Of a stretch of DNA of 17,913 nt, positions 6,153 through 13,876 are shown one piece after another. The position numbers and the translations under genes are program-made. The first letter of the stretch is position 1; every line of letters begins with the position of its first letter. The notes under the pieces are model-generated. The model was given only the letters and a program-made list of their open reading frames with translations. It searched no databases and was not told the origin of the DNA. The stretch comes from Candidatus Woesebacteria bacterium UBA925 (GTDB lineage: Bacteria > Patescibacteriota > Microgenomatia > UBA8517): NCBI GenBank assembly GCA_002293705.1, contig DBDT01000037.1:1-17913 (forward strand), in the 5' to 3' direction.

Positions 6153-7284
6153 TCGGCATTGTATTGCTACTTATAAATACTACTGAAAATATAAATATTG
6201 GGACCAACAGGAAAGCAAACACTGCCAAGAAATCTTTTTTGAGTATGTATTCTCTAAATGCAATTATTGCAAATGGTGCGATTGGCAGAGCGTACCTTGA
6301 TACATCTCTATGTGAGACAAAGATTATGCTACCGAAAAATATAAGTACAAAGGCAAGAAGGTCATATTGTCTTTGCCTGTAAAGGGTAACCACTGAAGCT
6401 GCCCCAAATAGATAGATAAAAATAATATCCTCCAACCAGTGAGTGTTTACCCACGGCTCTGTGTAATTGAAGATCTGAAATGGTGGAAAGTACAAATGAA
6501 TGTTGTCACCTGAATTAAAGTATGCAAAGAAATTGTTAAAAGGAATTGTATAAAAGGCAAACAGTCCTAGAAGTGAAAGAGGGATAAGTCCCAAAAATAC
6601 AATTGATGGGCCGAAAGGTAGCTTTTTGTTCTTGTTTGGTGTTGCAATATAGTCGACCAAAAGTTTGTAGGCGCTGTGAAGTCCGTATGCTGCAAACAAC
6701 AATATTCCAGGTGATTTGGTTAGTTGCGCGACTGCTCCAAATATTCCTGCCATCAAGTATTGTTTTTTTCTGTAGTGATACATCGAGGCAATAATGCTTC
6801 CGACAAACAATGCTTCAGGTGCTCCCACTGATCTGACGATTAGCCACCTTGCAGGGAAGGCTGCAAATACTAAAGTTAAAATCAGTGCATTTTTGTCGGA
6901 TTTTGTAAAAGTTTTTGCAAGAAGGAAAAAATAGTGATGTGCAAAAACACTGGTGAACAGAGTCACCAAAAGCATGCCCCAAGGATAACCGGATATTGGA
7001 GACAACAGTTTGATTAAAAGTGGGTAGAAGGGGAAGTGGGCTGCATAGTATTCGTGAGGTAGGGGGAAAGAATACTGAGACAGGATTGACTGCTTGTCGT
7101 ACATTGTCTTGGCAACAGCTATATATAGTGGACCGTCATAGTTGGAAATTACTGTTTGCATTCCCACATTAGGGATAGGTATGTTCCAGAACTTTTCTGG
7201 TGAAAAAAAGAAAACAGACCACAAAGCCAGTGTGGGAACAAGCGAAATAAGGCTTGTTGCTAAAAACATCTTTAACCTTGCCAT
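6127..7284 (-). CDS. PIG-V-like (GT-C) mannosyltransferase, membrane
   Basis: A 385-residue protein with about 8-10 hydrophobic spans. The start is set at the ATG at 7282-7284. An in-frame TTG at 7299 is rejected because it overlaps a TATACT -10 box that ends 6 nt before the ATG. The first extracytoplasmic loop carries NYDGPLYIAVAK (48-59), with Asp50 where GT-C enzymes keep a catalytic acid, followed by YYAAHFPFYPLLIKL (79-93). The D-G-x-x-Y plus H-F-P-x-Y-P-L pattern is that of PIG-V/Mannosyl_trans2 proteins, which transfer mannose from a polyprenyl-phosphate donor on the outer face. FPARW and APEALF (about 149-171) and LTKSPGILL (about 193-201) also fit. It is alone on the minus strand, divergent from the large glycosylation operon, and could use the product of a nearby DPM1-type synthase. 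The GT-C family is likely; the acceptor is unknown. Confidence 0.7.
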   Translation of the reverse strand: MARLKMFLATSLISLVPTLALWSVFFFSPEKFWNIPIPNVGMQTVISNYDGPLYIAVAKTMYDKQSILSQYSFPLPHEYYAAHFPFYPLLIKLLSPISGYPWGMLLVTLFTSVFAHHYFFLLAKTFTKSDKNALILTLVFAAFPARWLIVRSVGAPEALFVGSIIASMYHYRKKQYLMAGIFGAVAQLTKSPGILLFAAYGLHSAYKLLVDYIATPNKNKKLPFGPSIVFLGLIPLSLLGLFAFYTIPFNNFFAYFNSGDNIHLYFPPFQIFNYTEPWVNTHWLEDIIFIYLFGAASVVTLYRQRQYDLLAFVLIFFGSIIFVSHRDVSRYALPIAPFAIIAFREYILKKDFLAVFAFLLVPIFIFSVVFISSNTMPISNWAPFL

Positions 7285-7290
7285 GGCAAT

Positions 7291-7296
7291 AGTATA
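7291..7296 (-). promoter_or_regulatory. Putative -10 box of the PIG-V-like gene
   Basis: Minus strand TATACT, preceded by GTTG as at 3312, ends 6 nt before the ATG at 7284. It lies in a 36-bp divergent gap. This box helps choose the ATG at 7284 over the TTG at 7299. Confidence 0.45.
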
Positions 7297-7306
7297 CAAC
7301 CCTTGC

Positions 7307-7312
7307 TAAACT
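7307..7312 (+). promoter_or_regulatory. Putative extended -10 box of the glycosylation operon
   Basis: TGC-TAAACT (extended -10 form) ends 8 nt before the ATG at 7321. It is the only visible promoter for the operon running to the end of the window, and it too predicts a message with almost no leader. Confidence 0.4.
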
Positions 7313-7320
7313 ATTAGCTA

Positions 7321-8028
7321 ATGAAACTTAAAGAGCTCAGCGTATTCTTTCCAGCCTACAATGAGGAAAAGAGGTTGGAGAAAACTGTGCTTTCTGCCCT
7401 TAAAGTACTCCCATCTGTTGCTGACAAGTGGGAGGTCATAATTGTGAATGATGGTTCTAAAGACAAAACAGGCAAGGTTGCCAAGAAAATTGCTTCAAAG
7501 AACAAGAATGTTTCAGTAATCGAGCACGAGGTGAACAGGGGTTATGGCGCAGCCCTCAAAAGCGGTCTTTATTCAGCCAAATACAAATGGATTAGCTTCA
7601 TAGATTCAGATGGCCAGTTTGATTTTTCTGAAATAGACCAGTTTATAAAAACACAAAATGAAACAGATGCTGATTTGGTGATTGGTTATTACAAATCAAG
7701 AGCAGTACCTTTTTACAGAAAAGTTAACAGCACCCTCTGGCAGCTTGTGGTGTTTGTCTTGTTTGGGCTTAAGGTAAGGGATATTGATTGCGCCTTCAAG
7801 CTAATTGACGCAAAAATAGTTAAACAGATCCCGCAACTTGAAAGCGAGCGAGGTGCATTTATTAGTAGTGAGCTTTTAATCAAAGCCAAAAAAGTTGGGG
7901 CAAAGATTGTAGAAATACCAGTTTCCCATTACCCAAGAGAGGGTGGTGTTGGAACAGGGGCTAGTCTGAATGTCATTATTAAAAGCTTTGTAGACCTTTT
8001 TAGGCTTTGGAGAAAATTATCTTCATAA
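7321..8028 (+). CDS. DPM/DPG-synthase-like GT2 glycosyltransferase
   Basis: A 235-residue GT2 enzyme: FPAYNEEKRLEKT (10-22), VNDGSKDKTG (42-51), NRGYGAALKSG (72-82), the DxD region IDSDGQFDF (94-102), IGYYKSR (121-127) and DIDCAFKL (154-161). This motif set belongs to the polyprenyl-phosphate sugar synthase branch (DPM1/DPG-synthase-like), which attaches a sugar from a nucleotide donor to a lipid phosphate. No C-terminal membrane spans are present, apart from a hydrophobic patch at 139-150. It heads the long operon and lies 4 nt before a GT-C gene, the expected consumer of its product. The sugar cannot be read from the sequence. Confidence 0.85.
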   Translation: MKLKELSVFFPAYNEEKRLEKTVLSALKVLPSVADKWEVIIVNDGSKDKTGKVAKKIASKNKNVSVIEHEVNRGYGAALKSGLYSAKYKWISFIDSDGQFDFSEIDQFIKTQNETDADLVIGYYKSRAVPFYRKVNSTLWQLVVFVLFGLKVRDIDCAFKLIDAKIVKQIPQLESERGAFISSELLIKAKKVGAKIVEIPVSHYPREGGVGTGASLNVIIKSFVDLFRLWRKLSS

Positions 8029-8032
8029 CAGT

Positions 8033-9643
8033 ATGGGCAAGACTAAAAAAGGATTTTTGCATGGAGCAAAATCTCTTATAGCAGCCAATAAAATTGAATT
8101 CATTCTTCTTTGTTTTGTAGTTTTGGTGGCTCTTGTTAGCAGGCTTTGGAATATTGAAGGCTACTTAACATTTCTTGGCGATGAAGGGCGTGATGTCATT
8201 ATTGTGAGAAGGTTTGTAACCATGGGAGACATCATGCTTGTTGGTCCTGGTACATCTATAGGCAATATGTATCTTGGGCCTATGTATTACTACATGATGG
8301 CTCCATTTCTTGCTCTTTTTGGTCTTTCACCAGTCGGTCCAGCCGTTGGTGTTGCACTGCTTGGAGTGGCCACAGTTGTTCTTTTGTGGTTTACAGCAAG
8401 GATTTGGTTTGGAAAATACATTGCGTTTATCGCCTCGCTTTTATATGCAATCTCACCAGTAGTAATTGTTTACTCAAGAAGCTCATGGAATCCAAACATA
8501 ATGCCGTTTTTTGCACTATTTTGCATATTTAGTATTTGGAAGGTGTGGAGAGATGGGAAGCTTAACTGGCTAATCTGGGGAGGGTTGTCGATGGCTGCAG
8601 TACTTCAATCTCACTATTTGGGATTATTACTCCAGCCTGTTTTTTGGCTATTTCTAGCTCTTAGCTTTTTTGCACTTTCAAAACTTGACTTTAAGGATCT
8701 TACTTCAGCTAAAACGATTTTCTCAAAAATTGTTAAGCAGAAGACTGTGCTCAGGGAGTTTTTCATAAAGCTAGGTTTGGGCCTATTGGGCTTTGCAGTC
8801 TTAATGTCGCCACTTGTCATCTTTGATGCTAGACATGGCTTTAGAAATGCAAATTCTTTGATCAAATTCTTTACTGAAAGGCAAACTACTGTTTCTTTCA
8901 GGCCATGGAATGCAATCCCCGAAATTCCATTCCATTTTGAGAAAACAATTTCAAGAATGTTGACAGCTGGAGATATGCAGCTTGCCAGGCTTGTAGCAAT
9001 TTTTATTTCAGTGGCATTTTTAATTCAGCTTTACAAAACTAGAGTGAGTTTAAAGAGTATTCAGCCTTCCGCGATGTTTCTGATTTTTGTATGGCTAATT
9101 TCAGCCTATGTTGGATTTGGTTTGTACAAACAAGAAATATACGACCACTACTTTGGCTTCATTTTCCCTGCGCTATTTTTAGCATTTGCCGCCTCGCTTT
9201 GGGTTTATTCAAAAAATAAGGTTGGGGCACTTGTATCAACGATACTTGTATTGGTTCTTTTGTGGGTGAATTTGGCAAACCATCCATTAAGGTATGCGCC
9301 AAACAATCAGCTACCTAGAACTCAAGAGGTGGCGGAGTTTATTCTTTCTGACTCAAAAGGTGAAAAGTTTAACTTTGCTGTAATTGCAGAGAGAAACTAC
9401 GAAGGAGCTTATGAATACTTTTTGGAAGAAAGTGAGAACTTTAGAAGAATTGACCCTCAGAGAGCTGATGAGACCATAACCAAGCAGTTGTATGTTGCTT
9501 GTGAGATGCCTATTGAGAAGTGTCAGCCGGTGGGTAACGCCAAAGCGGAGATAGCAGGTTTTGGTCCAAGCAAAATAGATGGTAGGACAAATGTTTCTGG
9601 TGTGGAAGTTTTTAGGTTAGTAAGAGTAAACTCTGACAAATGA
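8033..9643 (+). CDS. ArnT/PMT-like GT-C glycosyltransferase (paralogue A)
   Basis: A 536-residue integral membrane protein with about 10-12 spans and a C-terminal extracytoplasmic domain (about 425-536). The first loop carries FLGDEGRDV (48-55): Asp50-Glu51 is the acid pair typical of GT39/ArnT-like proteins. LGPMYYYMMAP (81-91) and YSRSSWNPNIMP (147-158) follow. These enzymes transfer a sugar from a polyprenyl-phosphate donor to lipid or protein on the outer face. The gene starts 4 nt after the GT2 gene, and its stop overlaps the next start (ATGA). It is clearly related to the GT-C at 11578, which shares the GRD and GP-YYY landmarks. Donor and acceptor are unknown. Confidence 0.8.
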   Translation: MGKTKKGFLHGAKSLIAANKIEFILLCFVVLVALVSRLWNIEGYLTFLGDEGRDVIIVRRFVTMGDIMLVGPGTSIGNMYLGPMYYYMMAPFLALFGLSPVGPAVGVALLGVATVVLLWFTARIWFGKYIAFIASLLYAISPVVIVYSRSSWNPNIMPFFALFCIFSIWKVWRDGKLNWLIWGGLSMAAVLQSHYLGLLLQPVFWLFLALSFFALSKLDFKDLTSAKTIFSKIVKQKTVLREFFIKLGLGLLGFAVLMSPLVIFDARHGFRNANSLIKFFTERQTTVSFRPWNAIPEIPFHFEKTISRMLTAGDMQLARLVAIFISVAFLIQLYKTRVSLKSIQPSAMFLIFVWLISAYVGFGLYKQEIYDHYFGFIFPALFLAFAASLWVYSKNKVGALVSTILVLVLLWVNLANHPLRYAPNNQLPRTQEVAEFILSDSKGEKFNFAVIAERNYEGAYEYFLEESENFRRIDPQRADETITKQLYVACEMPIEKCQPVGNAKAEIAGFGPSKIDGRTNVSGVEVFRLVRVNSDK

Positions 9644-10641
9644 AAATCTCCTCAAGCGATCTGCCGAAAATAGCAGGCAGACACCAGTGTGTGTATATTG
9701 CATGCCACTCAAACCCAGACATGGACTCGGTGTCTTCGGCATGGGCCTTGAAAACGTATTTTGAAAGTATTGGGATAAAGCCAAAACTGATATGTGTTGA
9801 CCCTATCCCTCAAGACATATCATTTTTGCTTGATGCAAGCAGTATTGCTTTGGTTGACCCTATAAATAACAAGGAATTGTTTTCTTCAGATGACCTCCTT
9901 GTTCTTCCTGATATTGCAAATTGGATGGTTTTTAACGGTGAAACAGATGAATACGATCCAGGCTGCAAGACTCTTAGGATTGATCATCACAATAAAGGCA
10001 GGCTTAGTGCAGACTATGAAATTGTTGAACCTGAAAGCAGCTCAACTTGTGAGATTGTATTTGGTGTTTTTGAACAACTTGGGTTTGCGGTGGACAAACT
10101 TTTGGCCAATGTTCTTTTGGCTGGTATTTTGACTGACACTGGAGCTTTTGTGTATTCAAATGCTACTGCCCAAACTTTCAAGGCCTGCTCAAAGTTAATA
10201 GAATTAGGTGCAGATAAAGAAAGTCTCATGTTTAACCTGTTTAAATGTATTGAGCCTGAAACATACAAACTTCTAGGTGTGCTTGCAAGTTCGCTTCAGG
10301 TGTTTGATGAGGGTTTTGTCATGACCACATCCACATATAATGAGATATCAAAACTACCATTGGCTGGTAAGTCAGCCTATATCGATGGAATTATTCAAAC
10401 TGTTAGTAAAACTAACTTTGGTGTCAGGGTGAGCGAGAAAGAGCCTGGTGTGCTTTACGTATCTTTCAGATCAAGGTTTCCAGCTTTGGTGGATGTTTCT
10501 GAATTGGCCGCGAGTTTGGGTGGAGGTGGTCACAAGGCAGCATCAGCTGTTAAGCTTAAAATGGAGTTCAATGAAGGAGTTGAATATTTGAAATCAGCTT
10601 GTCGAGAGTTTGCTAAAAAATATGAAATACCAACTAAGTAG
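9640..10641 (+). CDS. DHH/DHHA1 phosphoesterase, NrnA-like (copy 1)
   Basis: A 333-residue protein of NrnA length. The DHH domain has CHSNPDMDSVSSAW (22-35; His23, Asp27 and Asp29 as Mn ligands), a motif II Asp in LVLPDIAN (Asp91), the DHH motif itself in RIDHHNKG (113-120) and LTDTGAF (164-170). The DHHA1 domain ends with SFRSR (275-279) and GGGGH (294-298). Family members degrade 2-5-nt nanoRNA, pAp (3'-phosphoadenosine 5'-phosphate) or cyclic dinucleotide products. All metal ligands appear intact, so it should be active. It overlaps the previous gene by 4 nt (ATGA) and the next by 20 nt. Its place between glycosyltransferases is unexpected; the substrate cannot be assigned. Confidence 0.85.
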   Translation: MKISSSDLPKIAGRHQCVYIACHSNPDMDSVSSAWALKTYFESIGIKPKLICVDPIPQDISFLLDASSIALVDPINNKELFSSDDLLVLPDIANWMVFNGETDEYDPGCKTLRIDHHNKGRLSADYEIVEPESSSTCEIVFGVFEQLGFAVDKLLANVLLAGILTDTGAFVYSNATAQTFKACSKLIELGADKESLMFNLFKCIEPETYKLLGVLASSLQVFDEGFVMTTSTYNEISKLPLAGKSAYIDGIIQTVSKTNFGVRVSEKEPGVLYVSFRSRFPALVDVSELAASLGGGGHKAASAVKLKMEFNEGVEYLKSACREFAKKYEIPTK

Positions 10642-11593
10642 TGATCTATTAAATCAAATACAAAAATCAGACAAGATTCTGATAAACATGCACAGAAGGC
10701 CTGATGCTGATTCTGTGGGCTCATCAACCTCTATGTATAAAGTGTTAAAAAAGTTGGGCAAGAATCCGAAGATTGTGTCTCCAAGCCCAGTGCCCAAAAA
10801 TCTGGAATTTATGACCCTTGGGATTGATGTTGATGTGATTGATTTTGACAAGTTCAACTTTTCAGAACACGATCTTTTGATCATGTTGGACTCAGCATCG
10901 CTTGACCGAGTATTTAGCGAAAAAGATCCCCAGAAGCCCAAAATTTCTGTCATTAACATAGACAACCATGAGACCAACCCTTCATATGGAGACACCAATT
11001 TGCTTGATTTTAAATCAAGCAGTGTGTGTGAAATGCTTTACAACATCTATGTTGATTGGGGTCAGGAAATTGACAGTGATATTGCAACCAGACTACTTGC
11101 TGGAATAGAAGGTGATACTGGATCTTTTCAGTTTGAAGTGCACAAAGACACCTTCGTGATTGCAGGTAAGCTACTGGAAAGTGGTGCCGATTTTCAAAAA
11201 ATAATCTCAAACCTTTTTGCTTCTGTTCCTGCAAAACTGATGGAGTTTTGGAGAATTAGCCTTGGAATGATGAAGTTACATCCGGAAGGGTTTGTTTCAA
11301 TCTCAATCCCCCATGAGATTTATAAAGAATACGTACACCTACCTGCTTCAAGGGAGACTGTGGCTACAAATTTCGTCGCCCAGCTTGAAGGCGCTAGGTT
11401 TGGTTACATCTTAACCGAAGACCAGCCGAAGGCAATTTCAGTCAGCTTTAGAAGTCGAAATGGTGTTGATGTGGGGAAGTTGGCGCTTCAAATTGGCGGA
11501 GGAGGTCATTTTGGTGCAGCGGGTGCGCATATGGTTGGGATAAGTTTTGAAGATGCTTGCGCAAAATTGGAGGAAATATGCAAAAAATATTAA
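10622..11593 (+). CDS. DHH/DHHA1 phosphoesterase-like protein with DNH variant (copy 2)
   Basis: 323 residues from the ATG at 10622; a TTG four codons earlier (10610) is less likely. It has the same architecture as copy 1: NMHRRPDADSVGSS (22-35), motif II MLDSAS (Asp90), EGDTGSF (163-169), SFRSR (275-279) and GGGGH (292-296). The central motif reads INIDNHETN: Asp114-Asn115-His116 instead of Asp-His-His. Loss of the middle His could change metal binding or specificity, although the other ligands remain and such variants may occur naturally in the family. The two neighbours diverge widely, so this is not a recent duplication. Its 5' end overlaps copy 1 by 20 nt, and its 3' end overlaps the next GT-C by 16 nt, showing tight co-expression. 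Confidence 0.8.
   Translation: MKYQLSSDLLNQIQKSDKILINMHRRPDADSVGSSTSMYKVLKKLGKNPKIVSPSPVPKNLEFMTLGIDVDVIDFDKFNFSEHDLLIMLDSASLDRVFSEKDPQKPKISVINIDNHETNPSYGDTNLLDFKSSSVCEMLYNIYVDWGQEIDSDIATRLLAGIEGDTGSFQFEVHKDTFVIAGKLLESGADFQKIISNLFASVPAKLMEFWRISLGMMKLHPEGFVSISIPHEIYKEYVHLPASRETVATNFVAQLEGARFGYILTEDQPKAISVSFRSRNGVDVGKLALQIGGGGHFGAAGAHMVGISFEDACAKLEEICKKY
11569..11573 (+). promoter_or_regulatory. Shine-Dalgarno GGAGG that sets the start of the next GT-C
   Basis: GGAGG ends 4 nt before the ATG at 11578. An in-frame TTG at 11557 lies upstream of this site, so the ATG at 11578 is the start. It is one of only two good Shine-Dalgarno sites noticed in the window. Confidence 0.6.
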
Positions 11594-13122
11594 ATAATTT
11601 AAAAGATTGGATAAGAGGGGTTAAGCTTGAAGTAGTTTCCCACCCATTTTTGTATTTTTTGTTAACATTGATTCTTCTTTCCTCTTCATTTGTCAGGCTT
11701 TACAGATTGGATTCGGTACTAGGTTTTTACTTCGATCAAGGTAGGGATGCCCAGGTGGTTTGGGATTTTGTAAATGAGGGTAAATTCTTTTTAATTGGCC
11801 CAACTACTGGAATTGCAGGTATTTTTAGGGGACCTTTTTACTACTACTTAATTTCTCCTGCCTACTTTATAGGTCAAGGTGACCCCCTGTTCCCCTCCGT
11901 ATTTTTGGGTTTGATGTCAATCGCTTCTCTTTTGATACTTTACGTTTTAGCCAAAGAGATTTCAGGGAGATTTACAGGGCTGATTGCGGTCTTTTTTGCT
12001 GGACTTTCCTACTATATGGTTTATGCAAGTAGGTGGTTAAGCAATCCAACTCCAATGCTTTTGATATCAACGCTTTTGGTCTGGTGTTTGTTTAGGGTTG
12101 TCTCGGGGAAGAAGTGGTACTTTGTCCCAATCGGATTTCTCTCGGGGGCCTCATTGTTTCATTTTGGCTCATCTGGGGAGTTTTTTATGCTGTTTGCAGT
12201 ACTAGTTGTACTTCTTTTTACCTCGGCTTCGAAAAAGGGCTTTTCTTTTCCGTCCCTTAAGATAATTGTTTTGTCGATAATTGCATTTTTGTTTACTGCA
12301 TCCCCTTTAATAATTTTTGATTTAAGACATGATGGAATTTTAAGAGCTGGAATTGCAAAGTTTTTTGTTGCTGATGCCAGCTTTGATGTGAGTAAGTCAA
12401 TAAATCTATCTGAAAGAATCAATTTTCTTCAAGATGTTTTTTACAGCAAAATTTTCCACGGCAAAGCTGTAGAGCAGGTGTCATTGGCGATATTTGTCAT
12501 GGCTAGTTTTCTAGTGGTGGCACCAAAAATGCTGCGAAACAAAAAGATACTTGCTTTGGTCGTCTTTTTGTCAGCTCCATTTATTGGCTTTATGTTGTTT
12601 AGGGGTAATGAAGGAAACGTCTATGATTATTACCTAACTGTTTACTACTTACCCTTCATACTTCTTCTTTCGGTAGTTTTGAGAAAAATAATTTCTACAA
12701 AGTGGGGAGTATTACCGTTTGTCTTTATTGTTTACCTTTTTATCCAAAGCAATATCCCACCACTTAGGTCGTACCTTTCTGACGGTCTTGATGGGCCAAC
12801 AACAATTTCACTTGGTAACCAGAAGCAGGCGATTGAATGGGTATACAAGGATGCTAATGGTAGAAATTTCAATACAGATTTTTACGTCCCACCAGTTATT
12901 CCTCATTCATACAAGTATTTATTCACCTGGTATGAATCAAAAAGTAACTATAGTGGTCTAGTTGAGGATAAGGTTGAGCTACTTTACACAATCTCCGAAG
13001 TAGACCCACCCCACCCAGACAGAGTTGAAGCATGGAGAAAGAGGCAAGAGGGTATAGCTACAGTTGAAGAGACTGTAAATTTTGGTGGGATTAGCGTTGA
13101 AAGAAGAAAAAGGATAGAATAA
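11578..13122 (+). CDS. ArnT/PMT-like GT-C glycosyltransferase (paralogue B, DQ variant)
   Basis: A 514-residue membrane protein with about 10-12 spans and a C-terminal soluble part (about 415-514). It parallels the GT-C at 8033: FYFDQGRDAQV (50-60) matches FLGDEGRDV, IFRGPFYYYLISP matches LGPMYYYMMAP, and YASRWLSNPTPM matches YSRSSWNPNIMP. The second acid of the usual Asp-Glu pair is Gln here (Asp53-Gln54), which may alter catalysis or donor choice. The predicted role is transfer of a lipid-phosphate-linked sugar outside the membrane. The start is fixed by a GGAGG site, and the gene overlaps the DHH gene by 16 nt. Only 4 nt separate it from the ALG5-like GT2, its possible donor-making partner. 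Confidence 0.78.
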   Translation: MQKILNNLKDWIRGVKLEVVSHPFLYFLLTLILLSSSFVRLYRLDSVLGFYFDQGRDAQVVWDFVNEGKFFLIGPTTGIAGIFRGPFYYYLISPAYFIGQGDPLFPSVFLGLMSIASLLILYVLAKEISGRFTGLIAVFFAGLSYYMVYASRWLSNPTPMLLISTLLVWCLFRVVSGKKWYFVPIGFLSGASLFHFGSSGEFFMLFAVLVVLLFTSASKKGFSFPSLKIIVLSIIAFLFTASPLIIFDLRHDGILRAGIAKFFVADASFDVSKSINLSERINFLQDVFYSKIFHGKAVEQVSLAIFVMASFLVVAPKMLRNKKILALVVFLSAPFIGFMLFRGNEGNVYDYYLTVYYLPFILLLSVVLRKIISTKWGVLPFVFIVYLFIQSNIPPLRSYLSDGLDGPTTISLGNQKQAIEWVYKDANGRNFNTDFYVPPVIPHSYKYLFTWYESKSNYSGLVEDKVELLYTISEVDPPHPDRVEAWRKRQEGIATVEETVNFGGISVERRKRIE

Positions 13123-13126
13123 CAGC

Positions 13127-13876
13127 ATGAATAAGCCATTTTTATCAGTCGTAATTCCAGCTTACAAGGAAATTTCAAACATAGAATCTGGAGCTTTGGA
13201 GGAAGTTTGGGATTTTTTGAAGAAGCAAAAGTACAGCTGGGAAGTGCTTGTTGTGGATGACGGATCTCCTGATAATACTGCCAATGTGGTTTCCAAAAGT
13301 ATTAAAAACAAGCCTGGATTTAGACTACTAAAAGAACCACACAGGGGTAAAGGTGGCACAGTTATAGCAGGAGTTCTTGCTTCGCGAGGAGAAATAATTT
13401 TGTTTACAGATATGGATCAGGCTACCCCGATCTACGAAGTGGATAAACTTCTTGCCTCATTTAAAAAGGGCTCAGATATTGTCATTGGTAGTCGAAGCGG
13501 TAGAGAAGGGGCTCCAATTGTAAGAAAAGTAATGGCATATGGATTTATGGTTCTCAGGACATTAATACTAAGACTTCCTTACTCAGATACTCAGTGTGGT
13601 TTTAAAGCGTTTAAACAGGAGAGTGGTAGAAGGATTTTTGAAAAAATGAAGGTTTACACTGAAAATAAATCTGAGTCTGCTGCAGCAGTTAATGCTGGTT
13701 TTGACTTGGAGCTTTTATACATTGGTAGAAAACTGGGCTACAAAATATCTGAAGTCAAGGTTGAGTGGAGACACAGGGAGACCAAGAGAGTTAACCCAAT
13801 CAAAGATTCAATTGCCGGTTTGACTGACTTGATTAGGGTAAGAGTTAACTCTTTGATGGGTCTTTACAAAATATGA
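13127..13876 (+). CDS. ALG5-like polyprenyl-phosphate glucosyltransferase (GT2)
   Basis: A 249-residue GT2 enzyme: VVIPAYKEISNIE (8-20), VVDDGSPDNT (42-51), PHRGKGGTVIAGVLASRG (71-88), TDMDQATP (94-101), GSRSGREGA (121-129) and DTQCGFKAF (154-162). The R-G-K-G-G, D-x-x-x-A-T-P and D-T-Q-C-G-F-K trio is characteristic of ALG5-type dolichyl-phosphate beta-glucosyltransferases, so glucose from UDP-glucose is the first guess for the sugar. ALG5 usually shows D-A-D at the metal site; here it is D-M-D. It has no membrane anchor beyond a hydrophobic stretch at about 137-149. It starts 4 nt after one GT-C and overlaps the next by ATGA, so it likely supplies one of them with lipid-linked sugar. Confidence 0.85.
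   Translation: MNKPFLSVVIPAYKEISNIESGALEEVWDFLKKQKYSWEVLVVDDGSPDNTANVVSKSIKNKPGFRLLKEPHRGKGGTVIAGVLASRGEIILFTDMDQATPIYEVDKLLASFKKGSDIVIGSRSGREGAPIVRKVMAYGFMVLRTLILRLPYSDTQCGFKAFKQESGRRIFEKMKVYTENKSESAAAVNAGFDLELLYIGRKLGYKISEVKVEWRHRETKRVNPIKDSIAGLTDLIRVRVNSLMGLYKI

Noticed and set aside
7285..7299. TTG start at 7299 for the PIG-V-like gene
   Set aside because: The extra codons overlap a TATACT -10 box, while the ATG at 7284 follows the box by 6 nt and begins a normal membrane-protein N-terminus.
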